Positions 34,977 through 44,561 of a stretch of DNA of 64,000 nt are shown in pieces. The first letter of the stretch is position 1. Every line of letters begins with the position of its first letter. The DNA lies in assembly GCF_000211815.1 (NCBI RefSeq), contig NZ_GL890964.1, positions 37,409 through 101,408 of the forward strand, in the 5' to 3' direction. Origin of the DNA: Moorena producens 3L (lineage in GTDB: Bacteria; Cyanobacteriota; Cyanobacteriia; Cyanobacteriales; Coleofasciculaceae). The position numbers were made by a program, and so were the translations under genes. Under the pieces are notes generated by a model that was not told the origin of the DNA, did no database searches, and saw nothing but the letters and a program-made list of their open reading frames with translations.

Positions 34977-36077
34977 TTATACCGTTTTATAATACTTTTT
35001 TTTAGATGAATTAAACATGAAATGACGTTCTACATTCCATTGATTTGAATTACGATTTTTGAGCATTAAGCCTGCACCTATTGCACCAAAAGCTAACAAA
35101 CCAATAGGGAAAGAAGACTCAGGTATTGATATTGTGCTAATAATAGCCTGGTCTGCTAGCAGACCAATAAAAGCTCCACCCGTAGGATTTTTTAAGAATA
35201 AGTCAATGGTGTTAATGTCATCAGGTAGGGGAATATCTATACTTTGAAAACTCTGGCCAATACCAAACTCAATGGGGATTTCAGTTCCAGTGCCTAGAAA
35301 AATGCTACCACCAACGATATCCTCAACAGCACCAGTGCGGATTACGTCTACTGTTGCTACAGAAGACCCTTTCTCAGTGAAGAATTGATTACCGGCAAAC
35401 TCTAGTGAGCTAGGAAATATAAGCCCGTTTGCTGGGGCAGCTTCCAAAAGTTCTTCAGGATTTACAGGAGGTTGATTAAATGGATCTGTTACGGGCTGAC
35501 CGACTTCCCGGAAAAAGTCTTCAACTCCTGTAGGTTCATAATAAATGAGTAGCCTCGCCAAATCTGATGTCTGATTTCGGAAGGCGTGCTTGCCATTTTG
35601 GGGGCCAAAAATAAGCGTTTCAGATGGTGTCAGTGCTGTTTGGTCTTCTAATTGAAACTCTAAAGTACCATCCAGCATGAAAAACCACTCAGCTTCATCT
35701 TCATGGAAGTGTAATGGAGTACCACCGCCAGGGACAACAACGACATCTAATAGTGTGTACTGTTCATCAGTGGTCTCGCCTGTTTCGACAAAGGAAATTC
35801 GTCCACCTGCGACCCATGCAGTTTCTAAATCTTGGTAGAATAAAGATGTCGATGATGTATCATCTAACCCGGCTAAATAATCAGTGATAGGCGTGGGAAT
35901 GGGGCCATTCAAAAAATCAGAGATATCAATCGAGCTAGATGTTACTGTTGAGGAATCCTGTTGTCCATGCTGATGGAAATCAAAACCAAAGTGAGCTTCT
36001 GCGGGAAAACTAATTCCCAAAGTTAATAGAAATGAGCTAGCGACGTAAAATGCGGTAGACTTAGTTTTGAGATTCAT
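34977..36077 (-). CDS. Exported cupin protein with Calx-beta-like region and PEP-CTERM tail (copy 1)
   Basis: Start at ATG 36077 (MNLKTKSTAFYVASS); the open frame extends upstream but the signal peptide begins here. About 366 residues: signal peptide ending SFPAEA, a His-rich HFGFDFHQHGQQ, one cupin domain with TPLHFHEDEAEWFFMLDG and FGPQNGKHAFRN (metal-binding His/Glu set), a Calx-beta-like stretch (VATVDVIRTG...NPTGGAFIG), and a PEP-CTERM-like end (IPESSFPIGLLAFGAIGAG). Exported metal-dependent cupins may be oxygenases or sugar isomerases. Its N-terminus and upstream DNA duplicate those of the 505-residue cupin at 36901-38418. Confidence 0.8.
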   Translation of the reverse strand: MNLKTKSTAFYVASSFLLTLGISFPAEAHFGFDFHQHGQQDSSTVTSSSIDISDFLNGPIPTPITDYLAGLDDTSSTSLFYQDLETAWVAGGRISFVETGETTDEQYTLLDVVVVPGGGTPLHFHEDEAEWFFMLDGTLEFQLEDQTALTPSETLIFGPQNGKHAFRNQTSDLARLLIYYEPTGVEDFFREVGQPVTDPFNQPPVNPEELLEAAPANGLIFPSSLEFAGNQFFTEKGSSVATVDVIRTGAVEDIVGGSIFLGTGTEIPIEFGIGQSFQSIDIPLPDDINTIDLFLKNPTGGAFIGLLADQAIISTISIPESSFPIGLLAFGAIGAGLMLKNRNSNQWNVERHFMFNSSKKKYYKTV

Positions 36078-36148
36078 GGGTATACCTACTAAAAATTTTG
36101 ACAATGTAATGGTCTGAAATTCCCTGATCTTCCAAGGAATTTCAAAAA

Positions 36149-36760
36149 TCATACAATACCAACGTAGTTCCGGGCAACATTTTTAGCAAAAGTTAATGAA
36201 GTTGTCAGTTGAGAGAGTTTGGATTCACTTAACTTGCGTCGAAAACGCACATCTTCTAAATATTCTCCTTCTGGTGAGTGCAGCATGGTTAACAAGCTGT
36301 AAGAGAATTCTTGAGCACGCCAGATGTAGGGCAAGCGAATTTCGGAGTACTGCTCAAGATAAGAAATATCATTGTTTTCGAGATAAGCTGTTGAGCATTT
36401 AGATTGGGATACCTAAATTGCTCAAAGGGAACAGGTAACAGGGAATAGGGAACAGTAAAACAACCATTTAAATGCGCAACAGCTTAGTAGCTAATCAATG
36501 TTTATGCTAGGACTACTGCATCTTGCACCGCTAAATTTAAGCCTTTTCCACCCATTGGGGTAATAATATGAGCCGTATCTCCTACTAATAATAATCGCTG
36601 ATAACCCATGGGTTCCATCACATAATTTCGCAGCTCCATAATATGCTTTTGAAAGATTTCACCTTCATTTAATGGGCATCTTTTTTTAGCAAGCCGCTGG
36701 TGTAAATTACTCCAGATGCGTTCATCTGAGCAATCTTCTAAAGTATCGGTGCTGGGAAAT
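36149..36760 (-). pseudogene. Degenerate C-terminal duplicate of the pobA-like gene
   Basis: Two fragments match the intact monooxygenase at 38491-39693 almost residue for residue: STDTLEDCSDERIWSNLHQR...GKGLNLAVQDA (about 36760-36502) and LPYIWRAQEFSYSLLTML...ARNYVGIV (36334-36149). The N-terminal FAD half is absent. A TAG after QDAVVLA and a 99-bp MITE (36386-36484) interrupt it. The intergenic DNA and start of the following cupin are duplicated too. Confidence 0.92.
36384..36486. mobile_element. 99-bp MITE with 15-bp TIRs and TA target duplication
   Basis: TIRs AGCTGTTGAGCATTT (36386-36400) and AAATGCGCAACAGCT (36470-36484) match at 14 of 15 positions and are flanked by TA on both sides, as for Tc1/mariner/IS630-type elements. 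The intact paralogue (near 38722-38732, GAGGTAGTAGCT) shows the empty site with a single TA. Confidence 0.85.
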
Positions 36761-36900
36761 GGAAACCCTGGTTTATCTTGCTCATCTTTGGAAAACACAC
36801 GACTCATGCTTGTCTATTTATTGTGGGGAAATTTAAAATATTTAATTCCCCCTAAATTTCCAAGATAAATGTTTGTTATAATGGTCTCAGGAAACCTTGA

Positions 36901-38418
36901 TCAAATTAATTTGACTCGAAAATTAATATTCTCATTTAATGATTTACGATTTTTATTCAACAGAGCGCCTGCACTGCAAGCCATGAGTAGTAAACCGGAA
37001 ATCAAAGAAGGCTCAGGAATATTTACATTCTCTTCATCATTTGTAACACCAAATGTTTTAACAAAGTTTTCTAATTTATACGGATTATCAGCCGTAAATA
37101 GTAGAGTGCGAGCGGACAATTGTCCCAAGTTACTAAAACTGTACTTGCTTCCTTCTGGCAAGTAAATAAAGGTATTCGGATCAGCACTAAAAGATTGATC
37201 GGCAACATTAATAGTTAGCTCTCCATCCAACGTGTAGAGTGCTAAATCAGTTGGAGCTATTAATAATTCTTCAAGCCCTGAGTTTTGTTCGGGAATAAAT
37301 ACATCGAATAATGAGAGCAGTCCTTCCGTTTGATTCACGTTAGCAACCTGTGTATAATTACTTCCACCTAACCAAAAAGAATTCGGATTCGGATCAGGGA
37401 GTAACAGAGGAAAATCATCCGGAGAATACCCATCAATTAAGGTGTAAGTATTATCCTCACCCAAGGTTAAAAGGGCTTTATTTTGTAGGAGTGCAATACT
37501 GGTATCAATCGGATCAACTAAGGTCAGTTCAAAGTTCTGATTTTCTGCACCTTCAATACCCGTAATCTCTACGTTCTGAATTCGTTCTCCATCCCCAAAG
37601 GTAACAGGAATTTCAGCAACAGTTGAGTCATCTTCAGGATTACTAACAATCAGTGTCGCACTCGCTTCTCCATCAGCTTCACCCGGACGAATAACCACAA
37701 GTTCAGGATCACCCTCTTGGGTAATTCCAAATTGAGGGGGAGTAATGAGTAATGAGTCAGGTGCCACCACCCCAAAATCGCTCAACAGTTGGAAGCCACC
37801 CTCTATCAATTCAGGGGTTGGAAGTTGAGGAAAAGGTGGATTATCAGAGGTTCCCGGTTGACCCAGCCCTTCAAATAGGCCATCAATTCCAGCTGGGATT
37901 ACAAACTCTATGTGACGGGCAGGTTGTTCACCTGCATTAACAAAAGCGTGGAGAACATCTTTCGGTTTAGAAATGAAGGTTCCAGGTGTCGCCGTAAAGA
38001 GTTGATCTTCCAGTTGATACGTGATTTCTCCATCAAGAACGTAGACAAACTCATCTTCAAGGGTGTGATAGTGAGGGAGTGGCCCACCCGGTAAGGTAGT
38101 GAAATCAAAGACTGCTAATTGCCCATCAGTATTGTCACCGATTTCAACAAACTCTGCGTTGTCACTGAATAGCCAAAACCCTGGACGATCTACATCAGGT
38201 AATACAACTGGAGTGTCACCATCTGCTGTGATTTCAAGAGTATTTGAAGCTTCAGTAGCATTGGTCGGAATGGTAAAAGAAGAAACATTTGAAGAATCCT
38301 GTTGTTCATGCTGATGGAAATCCCAACTAAAGTGAGCTTCTGCGGGAAAACTGATTCCCAAAGTTAAGAGAAATGAGCTAGCGACGTGAAATACGGTAGA
38401 CTTAGTATTAGGATGCAT
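36901..38418 (-). CDS. Exported double-cupin protein with PEP-CTERM tail (copy 2)
   Basis: A 505-residue protein: signal peptide (SSFLLTLGISFPAEA), His-rich HFSWDFHQHEQQ, a first cupin (LPHYHTLEDEFVYVLDG and SKPKDVLHAFVNAGE, with His/Glu metal ligands), a Calx-beta-like region (about 235-315), then a second, degenerate cupin-like half (YTLDGELTINVADQSF...YLPEGSKYSFSN) lacking the first His motif, and a PEP-CTERM-like end (NIPEPSLISGLLLMACSAGAL). It starts 72 nt after the PobA-like gene, so they are probably cotranscribed. Function unknown; an exported oxygenase acting on an aromatic is one guess. Confidence 0.8.
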   Translation of the reverse strand: MHPNTKSTVFHVASSFLLTLGISFPAEAHFSWDFHQHEQQDSSNVSSFTIPTNATEASNTLEITADGDTPVVLPDVDRPGFWLFSDNAEFVEIGDNTDGQLAVFDFTTLPGGPLPHYHTLEDEFVYVLDGEITYQLEDQLFTATPGTFISKPKDVLHAFVNAGEQPARHIEFVIPAGIDGLFEGLGQPGTSDNPPFPQLPTPELIEGGFQLLSDFGVVAPDSLLITPPQFGITQEGDPELVVIRPGEADGEASATLIVSNPEDDSTVAEIPVTFGDGERIQNVEITGIEGAENQNFELTLVDPIDTSIALLQNKALLTLGEDNTYTLIDGYSPDDFPLLLPDPNPNSFWLGGSNYTQVANVNQTEGLLSLFDVFIPEQNSGLEELLIAPTDLALYTLDGELTINVADQSFSADPNTFIYLPEGSKYSFSNLGQLSARTLLFTADNPYKLENFVKTFGVTNDEENVNIPEPSLISGLLLMACSAGALLNKNRKSLNENINFRVKLI

Positions 38419-38490
38419 GGGTATACCTAACTAAAAATTTTGACAATGTAATAGTCTGAAATTCCCTGCTCTCCCAAGGAATTTAAAAAA

Positions 38491-39693
38491 TTATACAATA
38501 CCAACGTAGTTTCGGGCAAAATTTTTAGCAAAAGTTAATGAAGTTGTCAATTGAGAAAGTTTGGATTCACTTAATTTGCGTCGGAAACGCACATCTTCTA
38601 AATCTTCTCCTTCCGGTGAGTGCAGCATGGTTAACAAGCTGTAAGAGAATTCTTGAGCACGCCAGATGTAGGGCAAGCGAATTTTGGAGTACCGCTCAAG
38701 ATAAGAAATATCATGGTTTTCGAGGTAGTAGCTAATCAGTGTTTCTGCTAAAACTCCCGCATCTTGCACCGCTAAATTTAAGCCTTTTCCACCCATTGGG
38801 GTAATAATATGAGCCGCATCTCCTGCTAATAATAATCGCTGATAACCCATGGGTTCCATCACATAATTTCGCAGCTCCATAATACGCTTTTGAAAGATTT
38901 CACCTTCATTTAATGGGCATCCTTCTTTAGCAAGCCGCTGGTGTAAATTAGCCCAGATGCGTTCATCTGACCAATCTTCTAAAGTATCGGTGCTGGGAAT
39001 TTGAAGGTAATAGCGAGAAATCTTGCTATTGCGAAGCATATGAGCCGCAAAACCATCTGGATGTACACCATAAAGAGTATGCTGAGCCGAAGGGGGAGCG
39101 TAGGCTAAAATGGCTAACCAGCGATAGTTATATTGTTTGCTGTAAATGTCTACAGCTTCAGAGGGAACAGATTGACGAGCTAAGCCATGATAACCATCAC
39201 ATCCAGCTACAAAATCCGCTTGAATCGTTACAGTTGTTTGATTATCTAAATCAGAACATACAACTTCGACTTTGTCATCACTTTGAATAATCTTTTTGCC
39301 TTCATGATGAAAGAGTAAATTACCGCCATCCTTGATATATTTTTCAATCAAATCATCGTTGAGATCGCTTTGAGGATAAACATAATGAACATCTCCTCCA
39401 CTTAAGTTTCCATATTCAAAATTTAGGCTTTTATCGGGATAGCGAAATTCACAAGAACCGTGAGTATAAGCCTTTTTGAGCAGGGTATCCGCCAGGTCAT
39501 TTTTTCTGAGGATTTCAACCGTTGTACTTTCTATCACTCCGGCTCTTCCTCTGGCATAAATTTCTTCACGATTGTATTTATCAATGATAATACAGTCTAT
39601 CCCATTTCTCAGCAAAATACTTCCGAGCACAATACCAGCAGGGCCAGAACCGAGAATACAGACCGATGTTTTTAACTGTGTATAATTTTTCAT
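38491..39693 (-). CDS. pobA: 4-hydroxybenzoate 3-monooxygenase-like FAD enzyme
   Basis: AGGAG about 8 nt upstream selects ATG 39693 (MKNYTQLKTSV), giving about 400 residues, close to known PobA. Motifs: CILGSGPAGIVLGSILL (FAD Rossmann), the AGCDGYHGLARQSV DG motif, and GDAAHIITPMGGKGLNLAVQDA (second FAD motif). YARGRAGVIESTTVEILR resembles the class A PobA start. Known PobA adds a 3-hydroxyl to 4-hydroxybenzoate to form protocatechuate. Here it sits in a cluster that makes 4-hydroxybenzoate from chorismate, so it may hydroxylate the free acid or a carrier-bound form. A decayed duplicate follows at 36149-36760. Confidence 0.85.
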   Translation of the reverse strand: MKNYTQLKTSVCILGSGPAGIVLGSILLRNGIDCIIIDKYNREEIYARGRAGVIESTTVEILRKNDLADTLLKKAYTHGSCEFRYPDKSLNFEYGNLSGGDVHYVYPQSDLNDDLIEKYIKDGGNLLFHHEGKKIIQSDDKVEVVCSDLDNQTTVTIQADFVAGCDGYHGLARQSVPSEAVDIYSKQYNYRWLAILAYAPPSAQHTLYGVHPDGFAAHMLRNSKISRYYLQIPSTDTLEDWSDERIWANLHQRLAKEGCPLNEGEIFQKRIMELRNYVMEPMGYQRLLLAGDAAHIITPMGGKGLNLAVQDAGVLAETLISYYLENHDISYLERYSKIRLPYIWRAQEFSYSLLTMLHSPEGEDLEDVRFRRKLSESKLSQLTTSLTFAKNFARNYVGIV

Positions 39694-39776
39694 AGTAAAC
39701 TCCTGATATGTGTCATTTTTGGTTGAGCAATAATGTGAGTTAAATACCAACATTATTGCTCAGTTTAAGTGAATCA

Positions 39777-41504
39777 TTAAACCGTCACAAGTTGCTTGAC
39801 AACTGAAGGAAAATGAATTTTTTTTCGTAGCTGTTGAGTCATTGGATGTAAGTCACGGGGTTGAGTTCTGGGGCGGAATAATCCATCCTTTTCCCATCGG
39901 TGTTCATTGAGGCTAATTGCCCAAGCATTTAACCAGGCAGACTCCGGAAAATCAGCTAATTTTTCAGGCATTGTATCTTCAAGTGCCATGCGAAAAATAA
40001 CCTGGGCAAGTTCCTCAAACATTTCTAAACTAGCAATATGATCATCGATGAGTTGCTGCTCAGTTTTATTGGATTGTAAATTACGCGATCGCAATTGCTT
40101 GATGAAATCCATTTCTAAGTAATCAAGATACTCATAAGTTCCCCGATTTTGCGAGAGTTCTGCCCAGTCTATAAACAACTTTTGCATCCGGTGAGCTAAC
40201 AAAAAGAATTGACCTGAACCTTGACGAATTTTTGCCCGTTTTTCAGAGTCAAGGAAAATCGAATTAAACATCAGAGGCGCACTAAATGCCCAGCCGGATA
40301 AGGTATCCCAAATCACCTTAATGGCCATGACCAAATCTTGATCAAAGCAGGAGTAAACTTTGTGAATATTATCTTTTACCCCTTCGGAATAGGTGAGTAA
40401 AAAGCGATTTGCTTCCGCCACTATTTCTGAAGTTAACTTGCCTTGCAAATCCGCTTCAATCATCTGAGTGACGAGAGAATTTCCAAATCCAATTAGGTCA
40501 GTGCCAGGAGAATAGAATGGATCGGGAAATACCCCAGCTTCACCAACACAAGCCCAACGATTATTTGAGAAAACTTGCTTAGAGGAATAGCTATAGTGAG
40601 GCATCTTCATAAATTTTTGAGTTGAAATCCCTTGAAGATGATTAGCTAAAGTAGGTTCATAGGTTTGGAGCCAATTAAATGCTTTTTCCTCAGTGTTATG
40701 TTCTCCGAAAGGATGAACCGTTTCATCAGTGACAATCCCAATACTGGTATAGTTACCGGGGAGCGGAATCATCCAAATCCAGTAGCCTTTTCCACACAAG
40801 TGATTAGTTGAATAATATCGTTGATTTCCAGGGACACGCTCATGCCAGTTTTGGTTACTTTTGGGAACAAAATCACTGACATCCACCCGTTCATTGACCC
40901 AGAACCAAACCGCACTATGTTTAGAACTATTCCGTTGAGCTAAACCCAGTTTTTTCTGCAAAAATCGACGACGACCCATCGCATCAATAACCCATTTAGC
41001 TTTAATAATATTTTTTTGCTTCGTGTCATCTTGAGTGTAAACAATTTCATGGAATTCTTGATTATTTTTAGATAGTATAATATCAATAATCTTACAATTT
41101 TCTAAAGATTCAATTCCTGCTTCGATGTTTAAGTTTCGCAGATCATTTTCAAACTTACCTCGGTCAATTTGATAAGAGGAAGGGGAATGAAATTTAGAGA
41201 GTCCGAGTTCAGGACGTTCTTCAAATTTACCTTGAGCATCACCTAAGAAGAAACGGAGTCCCAACTTTGGCATATGATTCAGTTTAAAATAATTATCGCT
41301 AAACTGAAGTATTTCAGCAAGATAATAGGAACCGACTTCAACCGTTGATTCTCCAACTTTAAAAGCACCTTCAGGTAGAGGTCGAGCCAAACGGTCGAAG
41401 ACAATAATAGAAAGATCAGGCATTGTTAACTTCAACTGTCTAGCTAAAGTTGAACCCGCTAAACCACCACCGCAAATTGCTACATCATAAGTCATTGTAT
41501 TCAT
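39777..41504 (-). CDS. Flavin-dependent halogenase-like oxidoreductase (tryptophan-halogenase superfamily)
   Basis: AGGAG before ATG 41504 sets the start (MNTMTYDVAICGGGLAG), giving about 575 residues. Visible: GGGLAG dinucleotide motif, FKVGESTVEVGSYYL (GExT-like), MPKLGLRFF carrying a Lys where halogenases have their catalytic Lys, WVIDAMGRRRFLQ, a WxWxIP-type motif YWIWMIPLPGNYTS, and FPDPFYSPGTDLIGFGN (FxPxxSxG-like). These fit flavin halogenases, many of which chlorinate or brominate phenols tethered to a carrier protein. The superfamily also has non-halogenating members, so activity is inferred. A 4-hydroxybenzoyl-carrier substrate fits the cluster. Confidence 0.7.
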   Translation of the reverse strand: MNTMTYDVAICGGGLAGSTLARQLKLTMPDLSIIVFDRLARPLPEGAFKVGESTVEVGSYYLAEILQFSDNYFKLNHMPKLGLRFFLGDAQGKFEERPELGLSKFHSPSSYQIDRGKFENDLRNLNIEAGIESLENCKIIDIILSKNNQEFHEIVYTQDDTKQKNIIKAKWVIDAMGRRRFLQKKLGLAQRNSSKHSAVWFWVNERVDVSDFVPKSNQNWHERVPGNQRYYSTNHLCGKGYWIWMIPLPGNYTSIGIVTDETVHPFGEHNTEEKAFNWLQTYEPTLANHLQGISTQKFMKMPHYSYSSKQVFSNNRWACVGEAGVFPDPFYSPGTDLIGFGNSLVTQMIEADLQGKLTSEIVAEANRFLLTYSEGVKDNIHKVYSCFDQDLVMAIKVIWDTLSGWAFSAPLMFNSIFLDSEKRAKIRQGSGQFFLLAHRMQKLFIDWAELSQNRGTYEYLDYLEMDFIKQLRSRNLQSNKTEQQLIDDHIASLEMFEELAQVIFRMALEDTMPEKLADFPESAWLNAWAISLNEHRWEKDGLFRPRTQPRDLHPMTQQLRKKIHFPSVVKQLVTV

Positions 41505-41572
41505 TATAAAATCTCCTGCTGTATTGAGAGTAAACCTGATTTTAGTTAACATTAATTCAAAGAAAAATGAGA

Positions 41573-44173
41573 CTAACCTAAGCAAGCCTTTAAAGTCTCA
41601 GCTAAGACCTGTACATTCGGTTGATCAAAAATTGAATAATGGTCTCCCGGTACATCGTAAATTTCTAATTTGTCGCTTGCTAAATTACCCCAGCCCTGTT
41701 CAGGGTCACGAGTTTCCCAATCTGCTTGATTCGGTAAATAAAACTTATTGAATTTAGCAGGTTTTTTAGCCCGAAACATGGTAATTTTACCGGAATAAAC
41801 CTGTGGTGAATAAGCCCACTTTGCCTGCATATTCGCCTCAGCTACGATAGCACGACTGAGATGATGAGGTAAAGGTTTTCCTAAACCTAGATAAAGCTTG
41901 CAAAGGATGGCTTGCAGTTGGCGTTTAGTAACGTCTTTGAGTTCCTCAAATAGTGACTTGGATAGTCCCAATTGGGATAAGTATTTGAAGTAGTGTTGGT
42001 TTCGGAATACAAGGCGAGGAAAAGCACTTTTATTGAAAGTGTCAAACATCACCAGCAATGCCACCTTTTCTCCTTGCTGTTGAAGTTGTTGTGCGGTCTC
42101 AAAAGCAATCGTACCTCCCATAGAGTTTCCTCCGATAAAATAGGGGCCATGGGCTTGAACACTGCGAATTTCTTTAAGATAATTAGCCGCCATTGCTTCG
42201 ATTGTAAAGTCAGGCATTTGTTTGCCATCTAACCCTTTAGCTTGCAATCCATAAAACGGTTGCTCTGAACCTATAGATTTGGCTAATTCTCGTAAGTTCA
42301 ACACATTTCCTTGTTGTCCATGAATGCAGAAGAAAGGCGGTTTAGAACCACGAGGTTGAAGTGGAACTAATGAAGACCAAGGGAGAGAAGATTCGTTTTC
42401 AGCAAGAATTTCGGCCAGTTGTTCAATGGTTGGAGATTTTAGTAGTGTTACCAAGGGTAAAGTTTTACCAAAGGTTTGTTCAATTTGAGTAAACAAACTC
42501 ATCGCCATTAAGGACTGTCCACCTAAATCAAAGAAGTTATCTCGAATTCCAATGGATTCAATTCCTAATACTTTACTCCATAATTGAACGAGTTTGAGTT
42601 GAGTTGAATTGCGGGGTGCAATATAAGCAGGTTTAGACGAATTCCTGGATGGTTTGAATGTAGATTGATTGGCTCGTTTCTCCTCTAATTGTTGCTGTTC
42701 AGTTGCGCTTAAAGGGAGTACATCCAAGATAGACTGCTCTGGATTGATTAAAATGTTTTCCAGAATAGTACGATAATTCTCCTGCATTTGAGCAATGGTT
42801 GCTTCCTCAAATAAATCAGCATTGTATTTGAATATAGCAGCCAAAGTATCACCTTCTTGAATCAGATAGAGATAGAGATAAAAATCCGCTGTTCCGCTAT
42901 CAAGATTGAATGTTTCGACATTTAAACCTGGTAATTTTAAGGTATGAATTGTTGTATTTTGCAGTGCAAACATCACCTTAGATATAGGGGTTTGCAGTAA
43001 ATTTAGAGCGTTAATAATTTCTTGAATGGGTAAATCTTGATAAGCGTAACCTCCGGAGACAACCTGACGAACTTGACTCAAACACTCCCGAAAAGTTTGG
43101 TTTACTTTAAACTGTGTCCGTAGAATCAGTAAATTCGCAAAGTAACCGATTAATCCCTTTGTTTCTTTCCGACTCCGATTCGCAATTGGACTACACACAA
43201 AAAAATCGTCTTGGTCAGTGTAGCGATATAATAGCACCTTAAATGCAGCTAATAACGTTGCAAATAACGTTGCTCCTTCTTTTCGACTGAAGCTTTTAAG
43301 TTGAGTCGTGAGTTCAACAGAAAGTAACTGTTTATTGTAGGCACTAGAATGGGTAGGATTAGTCGGATAAGGATGGTCAGTTGGCAGCTTTAAAGCTTGT
43401 AAATTATTGCCAAGTTGTTGCTTCCAATAGTTTAGCAAAGTCTCTTTAAACTCACCTTGAATACATTGACGTTGCCAAACAGAAAAGTCCGCATACTGCA
43501 CTGGAAGTTCTGGGAGGGGTGAAGATTGACCGAGAGAAAATGCTTCGTAGAGTGTTGCTAACTCCTGAAATAAAACTCCTTTTGACCAGGCATCGACGAT
43601 AATATGGTGAACATTCAGTAACAGAAAATAATCCTGTTCATCAAGTTTAAAAAGTCTTCCTCGAAACAGAGGCAGTTGAGTCAATTCAATCGGTTGCTCA
43701 ATATCTACCTTCACTAATTCCATTACCTTCTTTTCCCGTTGTTTTTGAGGGAAGCTCTGTACATTAATTACAGATAAACTAAAGGAGAAAGAGGAGTGAA
43801 TGACTTGAGTGGGTTGACCTTCAACTAAGGTAAAAATCGTTCGCAAAGCCTCGTGACGTTGAATAAGTTCATTCAGACTTTGCTCTAAAGCCAATGGATT
43901 GAGTGAGCCGGAAATGCGAAACCCAAACGGCATATTATAAGCAGCAGCTTTTCTTGGTTCCAACTGTTGTAAAAACCATAACCGCTCTTGAGGAAAAGAG
44001 AGAGGAAGTGGATTTTCTCGGGAAACAGAGACTAAGGGTGGAGCTTGATTTTGTAAGCTAATGACCGTTCTAATTGCTTCCCATAGCTCCTTTTTAGCAG
44101 CCACTGATTGAGTTGAATTATTGGCAACTGGAGAAGTTTTATGTTGTTTTTTGTTCAATGTTTCGAGTGACAT
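41573..44173 (-). CDS. NRPS-type C-PCP-TE protein lacking an A domain
   Basis: An 866-residue protein. Condensation domain (about 50-480): LPLSFPQERLWFLQQL, HHIIVDAWS (189-197; HHxxxDA rather than HHxxxDG), SPIANRSRKETKGLIGYFANLL. Carrier protein (about 515-590): Ser554 in LGGQSLMAM. Thioesterase (about 610-866): GGNSMGG with Ser684, Asp711 and DHYSIF with the likely His. With no adenylation domain, the carrier must be loaded by another enzyme, perhaps the AMP ligase encoded three genes upstream. The C domain could join two carrier-bound acyl groups as an amide or ester (depside); this is inference. Paralogous to the ACP-TE part of the 21198-23483 protein. Confidence 0.9.
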   Translation of the reverse strand: MSLETLNKKQHKTSPVANNSTQSVAAKKELWEAIRTVISLQNQAPPLVSVSRENPLPLSFPQERLWFLQQLEPRKAAAYNMPFGFRISGSLNPLALEQSLNELIQRHEALRTIFTLVEGQPTQVIHSSFSFSLSVINVQSFPQKQREKKVMELVKVDIEQPIELTQLPLFRGRLFKLDEQDYFLLLNVHHIIVDAWSKGVLFQELATLYEAFSLGQSSPLPELPVQYADFSVWQRQCIQGEFKETLLNYWKQQLGNNLQALKLPTDHPYPTNPTHSSAYNKQLLSVELTTQLKSFSRKEGATLFATLLAAFKVLLYRYTDQDDFFVCSPIANRSRKETKGLIGYFANLLILRTQFKVNQTFRECLSQVRQVVSGGYAYQDLPIQEIINALNLLQTPISKVMFALQNTTIHTLKLPGLNVETFNLDSGTADFYLYLYLIQEGDTLAAIFKYNADLFEEATIAQMQENYRTILENILINPEQSILDVLPLSATEQQQLEEKRANQSTFKPSRNSSKPAYIAPRNSTQLKLVQLWSKVLGIESIGIRDNFFDLGGQSLMAMSLFTQIEQTFGKTLPLVTLLKSPTIEQLAEILAENESSLPWSSLVPLQPRGSKPPFFCIHGQQGNVLNLRELAKSIGSEQPFYGLQAKGLDGKQMPDFTIEAMAANYLKEIRSVQAHGPYFIGGNSMGGTIAFETAQQLQQQGEKVALLVMFDTFNKSAFPRLVFRNQHYFKYLSQLGLSKSLFEELKDVTKRQLQAILCKLYLGLGKPLPHHLSRAIVAEANMQAKWAYSPQVYSGKITMFRAKKPAKFNKFYLPNQADWETRDPEQGWGNLASDKLEIYDVPGDHYSIFDQPNVQVLAETLKACLG

Positions 44174-44257
44174 ATCAGAGCCTAGATACTGTCCAGAGAG
44201 TTGGTGAGGAAGCGGCTGGAGTAAAAAATACTCGCAGCCTAGATAGATTTTAAAAAT

Positions 44258-44512
44258 TTAACAACTTTTTTTTTCTTCAATCATCTCCACAATTGTTGAG
44301 ATATTTTGAAAGTTATCAAAACTAATCTCACTCACATCTAACTGAATTTCAAAAGTCTCTTGCAAGTTAGAAATTAGAGTCATCGTGTTAATCGAATCTA
44401 GACCCAAGTTGAAGATATCTACATCGTATTGCAAATCTTCTAGGGTCACATCGGGTATAACTTCCAAAACTAACCCTTGAACTTGTTCTTGAATTGTTGT
44501 AGTTGTCATCAT
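44258..44512 (-). CDS. Free-standing acyl/aryl carrier protein
   Basis: An 84-residue acidic carrier protein with the phosphopantetheine site Ser40 in NLGLDSINTMTLI, helical throughout. It lies 84 nt upstream of the C-PCP-TE gene and about 50 nt downstream of the AMP ligase gene, so it is the expected acceptor of the activated aryl acid. Presumably it presents the substrate to the halogenase-like enzyme and the C domain. Confidence 0.92.
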   Translation of the reverse strand: MMTTTTIQEQVQGLVLEVIPDVTLEDLQYDVDIFNLGLDSINTMTLISNLQETFEIQLDVSEISFDNFQNISTIVEMIEEKKSC

Positions 44513-44561
44513 GGTGTTAGGCTCCTTAAAATTTCAGTATTTGGACTGTGATGATATCGGT

